Assembly (NCBI RefSeq): GCF_025449215.1
Contig: NZ_CP104900.1
Location: forward strand, 682,001-746,000
Reading direction: 5' to 3'
DNA from: Shewanella seohaensis
GTDB lineage: Bacteria > Pseudomonadota > Gammaproteobacteria > Enterobacterales > Shewanellaceae
Length of the DNA stretch: 64,000 nt
The position numbers were made by a program, and so were the translations under genes. Under the pieces are notes generated by a model, which ran no database searches, was not told where the DNA came from, and worked only from the letters and a program-made list of their open reading frames with translations. Positions 48,599 through 56,693 of the stretch are shown piece after piece; the first letter of the stretch is position 1; the number at the start of each line of letters is the position of its first letter.

Positions 48599-50107
48599 CT
48601 AGTGCTGATGGCCGCTGCTTAAACGCATTAAGCTGCCCTTGAGGCTGGCCTCGGAGTCGAGTAGGAATTGTCCCGATGTCACCACGCGTTCACCTTCACT
48701 GAGACCCGAGACAATCTCGGCCTTACCTTGGCTCATCATGCCGACCGTCACGGCCTTAGCGGTAAAGCTGTCATCGGCCTGTTTCACTATCACGCGGTTT
48801 TCTTTACCCGTTTGGATCAGGGCTTCCTGCGGGATCACTAACACATCTTTATTGGGCCCGCCGAAGAGCGAGACCTTGGCAAGCGTCTTAGGTCTGAGGG
48901 AGACATCGGTATTATTCAGCACCACACGCACTCTTAAGCTGCGGGTGATGGGGTCAAGTTCTGGGTAGATATAGTCAATGGTGCCTTCGATACCGCTGAT
49001 ATTCATGGCGGGAACAGAGACTTCGGCTTTTTGCCCTAGGGCAATCCAGCTTTGTTCGTTTTCAAACACATCGGCGATCACCCACACTTTGGAAAGGTCG
49101 ACAACCGACATCACCTCAGTAGACGGTTGGATATACATGCCATCGCGTACATCGAGTGCTTTGACAATGCCATCTTGCAGGGCATAGAAAGGCACGCGGT
49201 ACTGGGTCTGACGTGAGTCTGCAAGTTGTTGAATTTGCTTTTCATTCATCCCAAGTAGTGACAAGCGTAATCCCGCTTTACGGACCAAATCCTGATAACG
49301 GCTACCATTACCCGCAGACTTGGCGGTATCGAGCGCTAACAGATAGTCATCCTGGGCGTTAATCAGATCGGGTGAATAGATCTCGTATAACAGCTGGCCT
49401 TTTTTGACTGAGTCGCCAACGGATTTGATCATCAACGTCTCAATCCAGCCAGTAACACGGGCGTGCACATGGTTGATTTGGCTCTCGTCGTAGTCAATTT
49501 GGCCCACTGTTTCGACAAATTTCCATAGGGTATCGCGTTTAACCTCGGCCACTTTCAGGGCGAGTGCTTGCTGCATGCTGCCCGAGACATTGAGGTTGAT
49601 TTCTTGGGTATTACCGCCAGTTTCAACCTTTTCTAAATTCATGCCGCAGATAGGGCAAGTGCCTGGCACATCACTAATAATGTGGGCGTGCATAGGGCAG
49701 ACGTATTTAATGGTTGCCCCTGAACTTTGATTCTTGACTAAGCTATTGGCTTTAGGCATTGGCGTATCAAAGACTTGCGCCGCATTTTGGCTTGCGCCAC
49801 TGGCTTGATGATCCGCATGTTGGCCAGCAGTGCTTGCCTCTTCCTCTTCTTCCTTCTCAACGAGGAACATATTGCACTTAGGGCAACGGCCGGGTTCGTG
49901 ACTTTCGACCTCGGGGTGCATTGGGCAAGTGTAGGTTTTGACTTGATTTACGCTATTAGTATCGTGCGCATGTTCGTGGCCCGCTTCAGCTTGTGTTGCG
50001 GCATTAACGAGCTGCGCTTGGGTTAACCAAGGCGTCCCCATCAGTAGGCTGCTGAGTATCAATACAGCCTTAGGGCCCGGCTTTTTTACTTTATTAAATT
50101 GCTTCAT
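48599..50107 (-). CDS. cusB: CusB-type RND periplasmic adaptor with two heavy-metal-binding modules
   Basis: This 502-residue membrane fusion protein links CusA to an outer-membrane channel. After the signal region (about 12-35) come two short metal-binding modules: YTCPMHPEVESHEPGRCPKC near residue 60 and YVCPMHAHIISDVPGTCPIC near 135. Typical barrel, lipoyl and coiled-coil regions follow (QINHVHARVTGWIETLMIKS, GQLLYEIYSPDLINAQDDYL). A His-rich patch (HEHAHDTN) lies near the N terminus. The ATG at 50107 has GGAG eight bases upstream; the earlier ATG at 50116 directly abuts that motif. The two modules suggest periplasmic metal capture before transfer to CusA. Confidence 0.92.
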   Translation of the reverse strand: MKQFNKVKKPGPKAVLILSSLLMGTPWLTQAQLVNAATQAEAGHEHAHDTNSVNQVKTYTCPMHPEVESHEPGRCPKCNMFLVEKEEEEEASTAGQHADHQASGASQNAAQVFDTPMPKANSLVKNQSSGATIKYVCPMHAHIISDVPGTCPICGMNLEKVETGGNTQEINLNVSGSMQQALALKVAEVKRDTLWKFVETVGQIDYDESQINHVHARVTGWIETLMIKSVGDSVKKGQLLYEIYSPDLINAQDDYLLALDTAKSAGNGSRYQDLVRKAGLRLSLLGMNEKQIQQLADSRQTQYRVPFYALQDGIVKALDVRDGMYIQPSTEVMSVVDLSKVWVIADVFENEQSWIALGQKAEVSVPAMNISGIEGTIDYIYPELDPITRSLRVRVVLNNTDVSLRPKTLAKVSLFGGPNKDVLVIPQEALIQTGKENRVIVKQADDSFTAKAVTVGMMSQGKAEIVSGLSEGERVVTSGQFLLDSEASLKGSLMRLSSGHQH

Positions 50108-50128
50108 ATGCCTCATCTCCAGCCTAGC

Positions 50129-50389
50129 TTAGTGGTGCGCGTGGTCTTTGTGCATTGCACCGTCAGCCATTTTCTCTTCAGTCGCTTTTGGCTCTAAATT
50201 CATGCCACATTTAGGGCAAGTGTCACCTTTGTTACCTGTCACTTCTGGGTGCATAGGGCAAACATAGGTTTGAGCTTGTTCCTGTGGCGCGGCATTGTCA
50301 TGGTGGTGCTCATGGGGCGTTGCCGTAGCAAACACACTGGTGCTGGTCATTAAAAATGCAACTAAGGCAAGATTAGTTAAGGTTTTCAT
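50129..50389 (-). CDS. Small periplasmic heavy-metal-binding protein (CPMHPE module)
   Basis: This 86-residue protein has a signal peptide (MKTLTNLALVAFLMTSTSVFA), a His-rich segment (HEHHHDN), one heavy-metal-binding module YVCPMHPEVTGNKGDTCPKC like those in the adjacent CusB, and a His-rich end (HKDHAHH). It is the first gene of the leftward group ending with cusA, 22 bases before cusB. It may play the role that CusF has in E. coli, handing copper or silver to the CusB adaptor, although it is not related to CusF in sequence. The ATG at 50389 is chosen because GGAGTGA precedes it. Confidence 0.82.
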   Translation of the reverse strand: MKTLTNLALVAFLMTSTSVFATATPHEHHHDNAAPQEQAQTYVCPMHPEVTGNKGDTCPKCGMNLEPKATEEKMADGAMHKDHAHH

Positions 50390-50608
50390 ATTGTTCACTC
50401 CATCGGGTTTGGTAGCCGAATATGAGTGCATAAAACGTGACTGGCATTATTCTGCGCCGATAACCTGCGCGAATAGGGCTGCCATAGCGGTCAGCGGGAT
50501 CAGTACTACGCTTTTGCTTTACTCTGGGTGCTGAGTTATTAGTGCACCACAATAAACGGCGAAATAAATTGTTAGCGTTGTTCGCCCTGAAAAAAGGGCA
50601 CAATGAGG

Positions 50609-51049
50609 CTAGGCTATCGGCGGTTTAAAGGCCGAAGACAGGGAGATAGAGTGGAAATGAGGCATAGGAGTGGCCACTGGGGTATCACTCAGTCCAACAC
50701 TGGGCCAAAGGTGTGGGCTGAAAAGAGTGCCGGCAACTGAAATCGTTAAACAATGTCCACAGTCATTAAGACAAGATGTGGTGCCATCACAGCAGTGCTG
50801 CTTCGCGCCGGGAAGCATTTGATCGTTACAGCAATCTGTACTGGCCATTGCACCTGAATCAGCTCGGTTCTCTGTGTTCATCTGCATCATGGCGGCATGG
50901 TCCATTCCTTGGCTGGAAGGGTTATGAACCATAGCGCTCATTTCCATAGAGCGCATCACCATCGCGTGACCATTAGACGCAACACTTTGCCCGACGAGTG
51001 CGAGTAAAGTGAATATGACTAATAGTGAACGACCTAGTGTGTGATGCAT
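50609..51049 (-). CDS. Hypothetical secreted Met/His/Cys-rich protein, likely metal-binding
   Basis: This protein of 146 residues has a signal peptide (MHHTLGRSLLVIFTLLALVGQSVAS). A stretch rich in Met and His follows (MVMRSMEMSAMVHNPSSQGM, HAAMMQMN), then a Cys cluster (DCCNDQMLPGAKQHCC and SCLNDCGHC) and a tail ending SSAFKPPIA. The composition is typical of Cu(I)/Ag(I) binding. The layout (secretion signal, metal-binding middle, short Pro-ending tail) recalls small CopL/DUF2946-like proteins, but I cannot confirm membership. It lies about 220 bases upstream of the cus group in the same direction. The start could also be at 51103, but the ATG at 51049 gives the clean signal peptide. Confidence 0.65.
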   Translation of the reverse strand: MHHTLGRSLLVIFTLLALVGQSVASNGHAMVMRSMEMSAMVHNPSSQGMDHAAMMQMNTENRADSGAMASTDCCNDQMLPGAKQHCCDGTTSCLNDCGHCLTISVAGTLFSPHLWPSVGLSDTPVATPMPHFHSISLSSAFKPPIA

Positions 51050-51157
51050 AAATATTCCAAATAATGAACGGCTCGATTTTAGCATAGAGGCATTATCCTG
51101 CAATGAGTTAACTCACATTTCAGTTAATGCCCCTGTTTATAAACTCCTACGGTTTAA

Positions 51158-51613
51158 TTATTTTGAGGGATGGTTTTCCAACATATCCGCCATTAATTGG
51201 CTGTGGTTTTGCAATGGCTGTGGCTGTGGTGACGCATCATCCACACTTAATTGAATGCTGGGATTTTTAATAAAACGTCTCGCATCCGCCTCACTGATTA
51301 ATTTAGGCGTGCTAATTTGGTAATTAGACTGAGATGCAACATCTAAGGTAAAGAATAAAGGTTCCGACTTCACCCAAGTGCCGCTGTCGTCCGCACGGTA
51401 GTTGAATACATCTTGATATTTAACTTCAACCAGTACTTTACCTTCGGGCAGTTCAACGGGTTTAAACGCTTTAGTGGCTTGACCATTAATGCTGACAACA
51501 TTGAGTGTTTCTGTACCTTTTAGGGTTGCTGCGTTAGCCGTCATGCTAATCGCCAGAGAGCTCATGATTAAAGTCGCGCCAACTAAGGTTTTGTTGATTA
51601 AAGTGGTTTTCAT
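51158..51613 (-). CDS. DUF2057 (YccT/CsgI-like) periplasmic protein
   Basis: This protein of 151 residues has a signal peptide ending near ISMTANA. The DUF2057 pattern comes next: TLNVVSINGQATKAF, GKVLVEVKYQDVFNYRADDSGTWVKSEPLFFTLDV. YccT of E. coli was reported to inhibit curli subunit polymerisation, but the role of the family elsewhere is not established. Its place between two metal-binding small genes may be chance. The start at 51613 gives MKTTLINKTL; four more in-frame codons upstream are less likely. Confidence 0.8.
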   Translation of the reverse strand: MKTTLINKTLVGATLIMSSLAISMTANAATLKGTETLNVVSINGQATKAFKPVELPEGKVLVEVKYQDVFNYRADDSGTWVKSEPLFFTLDVASQSNYQISTPKLISEADARRFIKNPSIQLSVDDASPQPQPLQNHSQLMADMLENHPSK

Positions 51614-51715
51614 AATAAACTCCAAAAATTTGCTATATCGCGTGAGTGCGCAATCGTGGCGTCATCATCGCGAAATATTGAATCGATTTAATTGCTAAAA
51701 CTTAAAACAGATCGG

Positions 51716-52078
51716 TTACAGCAAATTGGAGTTGGGAGGGGGTGTGGTTAACCCGAGATCGGCCGTTTGAATCGCCCAGCTTTGGACTGCAATACGCTTA
51801 CTCGCATGATTCATCAGTGCGATTTGGGGTTGTGACGTAGAGAGATAAAGTTGTGCGAGACAATGGGTTTTACAGTGGTTGGTGAGGGAGTCTTGGCAAT
51901 GCAGCATGCATTCGTCCGAAGGACAATCGGGCATAGTACACTTCATCTTGCCATCGACCATTTGCATGCTGGGCGTATCGTGGGAGTCATTCATCGCTGA
52001 AGTTGGCATAGCATTCACCATCGCCGATTGGGCGATAAGTGAAAATAACAGTGCTATGGTGATCCAAAACTTAGCCAT
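51716..52078 (-). CDS. Hypothetical small secreted Cys-rich protein
   Basis: This 120-residue protein has a signal peptide (MAKFWITIALLFSLIAQSAMVNA). A Met-containing stretch is followed by eight residues of Cys-rich sequence pattern CTMPDCPSDECMLHCQ and then HCKTHC. The tail ends TTPPPNSNLL. It shares the overall plan of the protein at 50609-51049 (signal, Met region, Cys cluster, aliphatic segment, Pro-ending tail), which suggests a related role, likely metal binding in the periplasm. No family was recognised. It is divergent from cymA, with 413 bases between the starts. Confidence 0.62.
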   Translation of the reverse strand: MAKFWITIALLFSLIAQSAMVNAMPTSAMNDSHDTPSMQMVDGKMKCTMPDCPSDECMLHCQDSLTNHCKTHCLAQLYLSTSQPQIALMNHASKRIAVQSWAIQTADLGLTTPPPNSNLL

Positions 52079-52491
52079 AAAAACTCACATAAAATAATGT
52101 CTACCTCTAATGACCTTTAAAGTTGGTGAAAAGTTTCGTACTCATTTTGTTTTTTTATGTATCACACTGTGGCTTCGCAGGTTAAATGTCGTCTTGATCA
52201 CATTTTTGTATTCTAAAAATGATTTCATTGCCTTAGCTTCATAAGGTAGTACTTAATCATTGGTCGCTTAGCATAATGATTAATGTATTAGCGTGAGTTG
52301 AAGTACCCTCAAGCTCTGCTAAGCTGGGTTGAGTGAGTTATGTATTAAGAGTTAGACCTAAGTCTCATTTTGCACTTTTAAGTTTAAATTAATGGGCATT
52401 TTTAGGCTTAAAATCAAATTTCTAATAAATGAAAAAATATAAAATAGTCTTATAAAAACTAATTTTGACAATATTTTTTGGAGATAGAGTG
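52079..52491. other. Divergent intergenic region upstream of cymA
   Basis: These 413 strongly AT-rich bases separate the Cys-rich gene (leftward) and cymA (rightward). They contain a CRP-like operator at 52184-52205. The segment from 52371 to 52480 is nearly all A and T, as expected for a promoter or leader. No coding frame or structured RNA was recognised. Confidence 0.55.
52184..52205. promoter_or_regulatory. Putative CRP site upstream of cymA
   Basis: Left half AAATGTC and right half GATCACATTT match the CRP consensus in about 19 of 22 positions, with only the inner left half degenerate. The centre is about 297 bases before the cymA start. CRP is known to control anaerobic respiration in S. 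oneidensis, which fits this target. Binding itself is inferred. Confidence 0.65.
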
Positions 52492-53055
52492 ATGAACTGG
52501 CGTGCACTATTTAAACCAAGCGCAAAATATTCCATCCTGGCGCTGATCGTCGTCGGTATTGTTGTCGGTGTTGTGGGCTACTTTGCAACCCAGCAAACCT
52601 TACATGCGACAAGCGAAGACGCATTCTGTATGAGCTGCCATAGCAACCACTCATTGAAAGATGAAGTGTTAGCTTCTGCCCACGGCGGTGGTCGTGCGGG
52701 TGTGACAGTACAGTGTCAAGACTGCCACTTACCACACGGTCCAGTGGATTACTTAATTAAGAAGATCATCGTATCTAAAGACTTATACGGTTTCTTAACG
52801 ATCGATGGCTTTAACACTCAAGCTTGGTTAGATGAAAACCGCAAAGAGCAAGCAGACAAAGCATTGGCTTACTTCCGTGGTAATGACTCTGCAAACTGCC
52901 AACACTGCCATACTCGTATTTATGAGAACCAGCCTGACACTATGAAGCCAATGGCTGTGAGAATGCACAGCAACAACTTCAAGAAAGATCCTGAAGCAAG
53001 AAAGACCTGTGTGGATTGTCACAAAGGTGTCGCTCACCCCTATCCAAAAGGATAA
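52492..53055 (+). CDS. cymA: Tetraheme quinol dehydrogenase CymA (NapC/NirT family)
   Basis: This 187-residue inner-membrane cytochrome c oxidises menaquinol and passes electrons to periplasmic partners for reduction of fumarate, nitrate, DMSO and metal oxides in Shewanella. It has one N-terminal membrane segment (about 12-33) and four CxxCH heme sites: CMSCH at 46-50, CQDCH at 75-79, CQHCH at 136-140 and CVDCH at 173-177. The length and the residues around each heme are those of CymA, not the pentaheme TorC type. GGAGATAGAG just before the ATG supports the start. It is monocistronic, with a CRP-like site upstream and a terminator after it. Confidence 0.97.
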   Translation: MNWRALFKPSAKYSILALIVVGIVVGVVGYFATQQTLHATSEDAFCMSCHSNHSLKDEVLASAHGGGRAGVTVQCQDCHLPHGPVDYLIKKIIVSKDLYGFLTIDGFNTQAWLDENRKEQADKALAYFRGNDSANCQHCHTRIYENQPDTMKPMAVRMHSNNFKKDPEARKTCVDCHKGVAHPYPKG

Positions 53056-53088
53056 GGTTTAGCGCTTCAATAGCTTGATATGAAAATT

Positions 53089-53114
53089 AAAAGCCCTCGA
53101 AAGAGGGCTTTTTG
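53089..53114. terminator. Bidirectional terminator after cymA
   Basis: Arms AAGCCCTC and GAGGGCTT around a GAAA loop, with T or A tracts on both sides. It separates convergent cymA and the DUF1145 gene. Confidence 0.9.
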
Positions 53115-53125
53115 CTTGCCGAGCA

Positions 53126-53401
53126 TTAATTGGATTGGGATAAAACCTGTTTGCGAAAAGCCAAAAGGCTAAATACGCCGAAGATAAATACTTGCAGATA
53201 ATCTTGCTTGCGTAGCGTCAGCAGGTTTTTAAACAGCATATGGAAGATGGCAACTTGGAAGCAATGCATCAAGCAAGTAATGCCGAGCAAGATATTGAGA
53301 ATAATGCCGATATTGCCTGCAAAAGGCATAACAAGGTTATAAGCCATCATCAGCCACGCGATTAAGGTAATGGCTTTGCCCATATTGATCAGAAACGACA
53401 T
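53126..53401 (-). CDS. DUF1145 family small membrane protein (YhhL-like)
   Basis: This 91-residue protein has two or three membrane segments (about 8-28, 30-52 and 68-84), beginning MSFLINMGKAITLIAWLMMAYNLVMPF. It matches the DUF1145/YhhL family, which typically sits next to rsmD in gammaproteobacteria. Its start lies one base after the rsmD stop, so they are co-transcribed. Function unknown. Confidence 0.85.
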   Translation of the reverse strand: MSFLINMGKAITLIAWLMMAYNLVMPFAGNIGIILNILLGITCLMHCFQVAIFHMLFKNLLTLRKQDYLQVFIFGVFSLLAFRKQVLSQSN

Positions 53402-53402
53402 G

Positions 53403-54050
53403 CTATTCCTCGGTGTTAGCCTGAGAGTCTTCGGCTTGGTATTGATATAAGCGATAGCTGACTTGTCCTGCGGTCTTATCCTTGAGCGGTTGCCAAGTTG
53501 CAGGGACTGCCATTTGAGTTAATTCCGACTCAATCTCCACATAAATTAGCGCGCCATCATTAAGCCAACCTTGGCTGTCCAATAGTTGAATGGTTTTTTC
53601 TGCCAAGCCTTTGCGGAAAGGCGGATCGATAAACACCACGTCAAACCCTTGCTCGCAGCCATTTTGCAGCACGACTAAAGTATCGGCGTTGAGTACCTCG
53701 GCATTGTCGCACTTGAGGGTATTGAGATTCGCTTTAAGTTGCATGGCGGCAGGACGTTGCAACTCGATAATCTTGGCGTAACTGGCATAGCGTGAGAGAG
53801 ACTCAAGCGCCAAGGCGCCGCTGCCACCAAAGCAATCGAGCACCCTTGCGTGGGCAATATCATTGGCAAGCCAGTTAAAGAGGGTTTCGCGGACTCTATC
53901 TGTGGTCGGCCGCAGGCCGTCTAAATCATGGATGGGCAGTTTGCGCGAACGCCATTGCCCGGCAATGATCCGCACTTGCCCACTACCGGCTTTCTTGTTG
54001 GCCGTTTGACTCTTGGTCACTTGCTTGTTGTTTGCACGATTATTAGCCAA
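53403..54050 (-). CDS. rsmD: 16S rRNA (guanine(966)-N(2))-methyltransferase RsmD
   Basis: This 215-residue methyltransferase adds a methyl group to N2 of G966 in 16S rRNA of the 30S subunit. It has the SAM-binding motif LDCFGGSGALALESLSR, the upstream RPTTDRVRETLFNWL segment and the catalytic DPPF motif (VVFIDPPFRKG). A basic N-terminal tail (about 25 residues) precedes the core. It is divergent from ftsY, the usual arrangement. Confidence 0.95.
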   Translation of the reverse strand: MANNRANNKQVTKSQTANKKAGSGQVRIIAGQWRSRKLPIHDLDGLRPTTDRVRETLFNWLANDIAHARVLDCFGGSGALALESLSRYASYAKIIELQRPAAMQLKANLNTLKCDNAEVLNADTLVVLQNGCEQGFDVVFIDPPFRKGLAEKTIQLLDSQGWLNDGALIYVEIESELTQMAVPATWQPLKDKTAGQVSYRLYQYQAEDSQANTEE

Positions 54051-54263
54051 AGTGCCCCCGTGATTTTGCCTGAAGAAAGAAAGTGGTAGACTATGCCACC
54101 TTTATAAAGGCCACTATTTTATATCAAACTCCTAGTAAAAGGTGAGAAGGCTGATAGAGCAGAACTAATTGCCGACTTTTTGGGCGTAATTGCCGCGGTA
54201 ATCTGGTATAACGGCAGGGTCTTATTTTAAATTCAACACTGAAGTAGAGCGCTGGAATTACAC

Positions 54264-55988
54264 ATGGCAAAGAAAGGTTTTTTCTCCTGGTTTCGTAAAG
54301 ATAAATCACAAGATGAGGTTGTCGAGCAAACCCCAGTCTCTACTCCATCGCAAACCGAGCAAGCCGAAGCATTAGCAAAGCAGCAAGCTGAAGAAGCCCG
54401 TCTCGCGGCTGAACAGGCAGCCGCCGAACAGGCTCTAGCCGACAAATTAGCAGCCGAAAAAGCAGAAGCGGAAAGAGTTGCAGCAGAACAAGCAGCAAAA
54501 GCTCAAGCAGAAGCGGAAGCCCTGCGCATTGCCGAAGAGCAAGCTGCACGTTTAGCCGAACAACAGGCGGCTGAAGCCGCGCGCTTAGCAGCGGAGCAAG
54601 CGCAGGCAGAGCAGTTAGCCGCTGAAAATGCCCAAGCGGAAAAAGTTGCAGCAGAACAAGCCGCAAAAGCTCAAGCAGAAGCGGAAGCCCAGCGTGTTGC
54701 CGAAGAACAAGCTGCACGTTTAGCCGAACAACAGGCGGCCGAAGCCGCTCGCCTAGCGGCGGAGCAAGCGCAGGCTGAGCAGTTAGCCGCTGAGCAAGCC
54801 CAAGCGCAAGCGGAAAGAGTTGCCGCAGAACAAGTTGCAAAAGCTCAAGCAGAAGCGGAAGCCCAGCGCATTGCCGAAGAGCAAGCTGAGCTGTTAGCCG
54901 CAGAAAAAGCAGAAGCGGAAAGAGTCGCTGCGCAGCAGGCTGCAGAAGCCCAAGCCCAAGCCCAAGCCCAAGCAGAAGCAGAGCGAGTTGCCGCTGCACA
55001 GATCCAAGCTGAACAACCCCTTGAACAACAACCCGAACCTCAAGCAAAACCCGCCAAAGAAAGCTTTTTCGCGCGACTAAAACGCGGCTTGATGCGCACT
55101 AGCGAAAATATTGGTAGCGGTTTCATCGGGTTATTCCGTGGTAAAAAAATTGATGATGATCTGTTTGAAGAGCTGGAAGAACAGCTATTAATCGCCGACG
55201 TGGGTGTCGAAACCACTTCACGCCTTATCCAGAGCCTGACTGAACATGCGTCTCGCAAGCAACTAAAGGATGCCGAAGCACTCTATGATTTGCTGCGTGA
55301 TGAAATGCAGAAGACGCTCGATCCTGTCGCTATCCCTTTGGTACCTGAAAATGCTAACGGTCCCTATGTGATTCTAATGGTTGGCGTTAACGGTGTGGGT
55401 AAAACCACCACTATCGGTAAACTGGCGAAGCAATATCAGCGTCAGGGCAAGTCTGTGATGTTAGCGGCGGGCGATACCTTCCGCGCTGCAGCGGTTGAGC
55501 AATTACAGGTTTGGGGTCAACGTAATAATATTCCCGTGGTGGCTCAGCATACGGGCGCAGACAGTGCCTCGGTACTCTTCGATGCGCTGCAAGCGGCTAA
55601 GGCCCGTAAGATTGATATCTTGATTGCCGACACCGCGGGTCGTCTGCAAAACAAGTCGCATCTGATGGAAGAGTTAAAGAAAGTGGTGCGGGTGATGAAG
55701 AAGCTCGATCCAGAGGCGCCACACGAAGTGATGCTGACCTTAGATGCGAACACGGGCCAAAATGCCATTAGCCAAGCGCAGCTATTTCAAGAGGCTGTAG
55801 GCGTCACCGGCATGACCATCAGCAAGCTCGACGGTACCGCCAAGGGCGGCGTGGTATTTGCGATTGCCGACAAATTTAAAATCCCGCTACGTTATATTGG
55901 CGTGGGTGAGCAAATTGATGATTTGCGTACCTTTAATTCTAAAGAATTTATTGATGCCTTGTTCACTCAAGAGAAAGCGGATAGCTAA
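54264..55988 (+). CDS. ftsY: Signal recognition particle receptor FtsY with long Ala/Glu-rich repeat region
   Basis: This 574-residue SRP receptor GTPase docks ribosome-SRP complexes at the inner membrane. The N-terminal A domain (about 20-260) is an acidic Ala/Glu/Gln-rich helix built from three near-copies of a 56-58 residue unit. The NG domain follows: N domain from about 275, G1 GVNGVGKTTT near residue 374, G3 DTAGRLQNK near 456, G4 SKLDG near 520 and the closing GVGEQIDDLRTF. The first residues (MAKKGFFSWFRKDK) are basic and amphipathic, fitting membrane contact. It heads the ftsY-ftsE-ftsX group. Confidence 0.96.
   Translation: MAKKGFFSWFRKDKSQDEVVEQTPVSTPSQTEQAEALAKQQAEEARLAAEQAAAEQALADKLAAEKAEAERVAAEQAAKAQAEAEALRIAEEQAARLAEQQAAEAARLAAEQAQAEQLAAENAQAEKVAAEQAAKAQAEAEAQRVAEEQAARLAEQQAAEAARLAAEQAQAEQLAAEQAQAQAERVAAEQVAKAQAEAEAQRIAEEQAELLAAEKAEAERVAAQQAAEAQAQAQAQAEAERVAAAQIQAEQPLEQQPEPQAKPAKESFFARLKRGLMRTSENIGSGFIGLFRGKKIDDDLFEELEEQLLIADVGVETTSRLIQSLTEHASRKQLKDAEALYDLLRDEMQKTLDPVAIPLVPENANGPYVILMVGVNGVGKTTTIGKLAKQYQRQGKSVMLAAGDTFRAAAVEQLQVWGQRNNIPVVAQHTGADSASVLFDALQAAKARKIDILIADTAGRLQNKSHLMEELKKVVRVMKKLDPEAPHEVMLTLDANTGQNAISQAQLFQEAVGVTGMTISKLDGTAKGGVVFAIADKFKIPLRYIGVGEQIDDLRTFNSKEFIDALFTQEKADS
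54471..54990 (+). repeat. In-frame tandem repeats in ftsY (period 168 and 174 bases)
   Basis: Copies starting with the GTTGC(A/C)GCAGAACAAG word lie at 54477, 54645 and 54819, a spacing of 56 and 58 codons. Each copy encodes VAAEQ-AKAQAEAEA-R-AEEQA and similar. Copies are imperfect at the DNA level. The units are multiples of three, so the frame is kept. Confidence 0.85.
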
Positions 55989-55991
55989 TTT

Positions 55992-56693
55992 ATGATTGAT
56001 TTTCAGCAGGTCAGTAAGATTTATCCTGGTGGCCAAATGGCACTGGAAGAGGTGAATTTTCATCTACAAAAAGGTGAAATGGCATTCTTAACCGGCCATT
56101 CGGGCGCGGGTAAGAGTACCCTGTTGAAATTAATCACAGTGATCGAGCGTGCAACTACCGGCCGGGTGGCGATTAATGGTCACGATATTGCCAAAATCAG
56201 CCCTAAACACGTGCCCTATTTGCGCCGCAATATTGGGATGATTTTTCAAAACCACCATCTATTGATGGACAGAAGCGTATTCGACAACGTGGCCTTACCG
56301 TTAGTGATTGAAGGTTTCTCCCACGGTGAGATCCGCAAACGTGTCGCTGGCGCGTTGGATATGGTGGGGTTGTATGGCAAAGAGCGCCATAACCCCATCA
56401 TGTTATCCGGTGGTGAGCAGCAACGTGTCGGTATCGCCCGCGCCATTGTGAATAAACCGCCACTATTGCTGGCCGACGAACCGACGGGCAACTTAGATCC
56501 TAAGTTGTCGATGGATATCTTGCGCTTATTCGAAACCTTTAACGATGCAGGCACTAGCGTGCTTATCGCTACCCACGATCTGGGACTGATCGCGCGGATG
56601 AAGTACCGCACTTTTACCCTGAAACAAGGGCGTATGCTCGGCGCACAGGAATTACACCATGGACACGCGACTGCTCGAGGTGATGCGCAATGA
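55992..56693 (+). CDS. ftsE: Cell division ATP-binding protein FtsE
   Basis: This 233-residue ABC ATPase works with FtsX at the septum to activate peptidoglycan hydrolases. Walker A is GHSGAGKST, the signature is LSGGEQQR, Walker B is LLLADEPTGN, and the switch His is in ATHDLGL. It starts three bases after ftsY and overlaps ftsX by four bases (ATGA), indicating a translationally coupled operon. Confidence 0.97.
   Translation: MIDFQQVSKIYPGGQMALEEVNFHLQKGEMAFLTGHSGAGKSTLLKLITVIERATTGRVAINGHDIAKISPKHVPYLRRNIGMIFQNHHLLMDRSVFDNVALPLVIEGFSHGEIRKRVAGALDMVGLYGKERHNPIMLSGGEQQRVGIARAIVNKPPLLLADEPTGNLDPKLSMDILRLFETFNDAGTSVLIATHDLGLIARMKYRTFTLKQGRMLGAQELHHGHATARGDAQ

Noticed and set aside
50584..50599. 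Small hairpin GCCCT/AGGGC after the Met/Cys-rich gene
   Set aside because: Only five pairs and no T tract after it; could be chance.
54471..54990. CRISPR-like repeated DNA
   Set aside because: The repeats are 168-174 bases long, contiguous, in frame and coding within ftsY; there are no short direct repeats with unique spacers.
54340..55047. Long Leu-rich open frame antisense to ftsY
   Set aside because: It is the reverse complement of the Ala/Glu-rich repeats, which lack stop codons on the other strand. No signal peptide or conserved motif.
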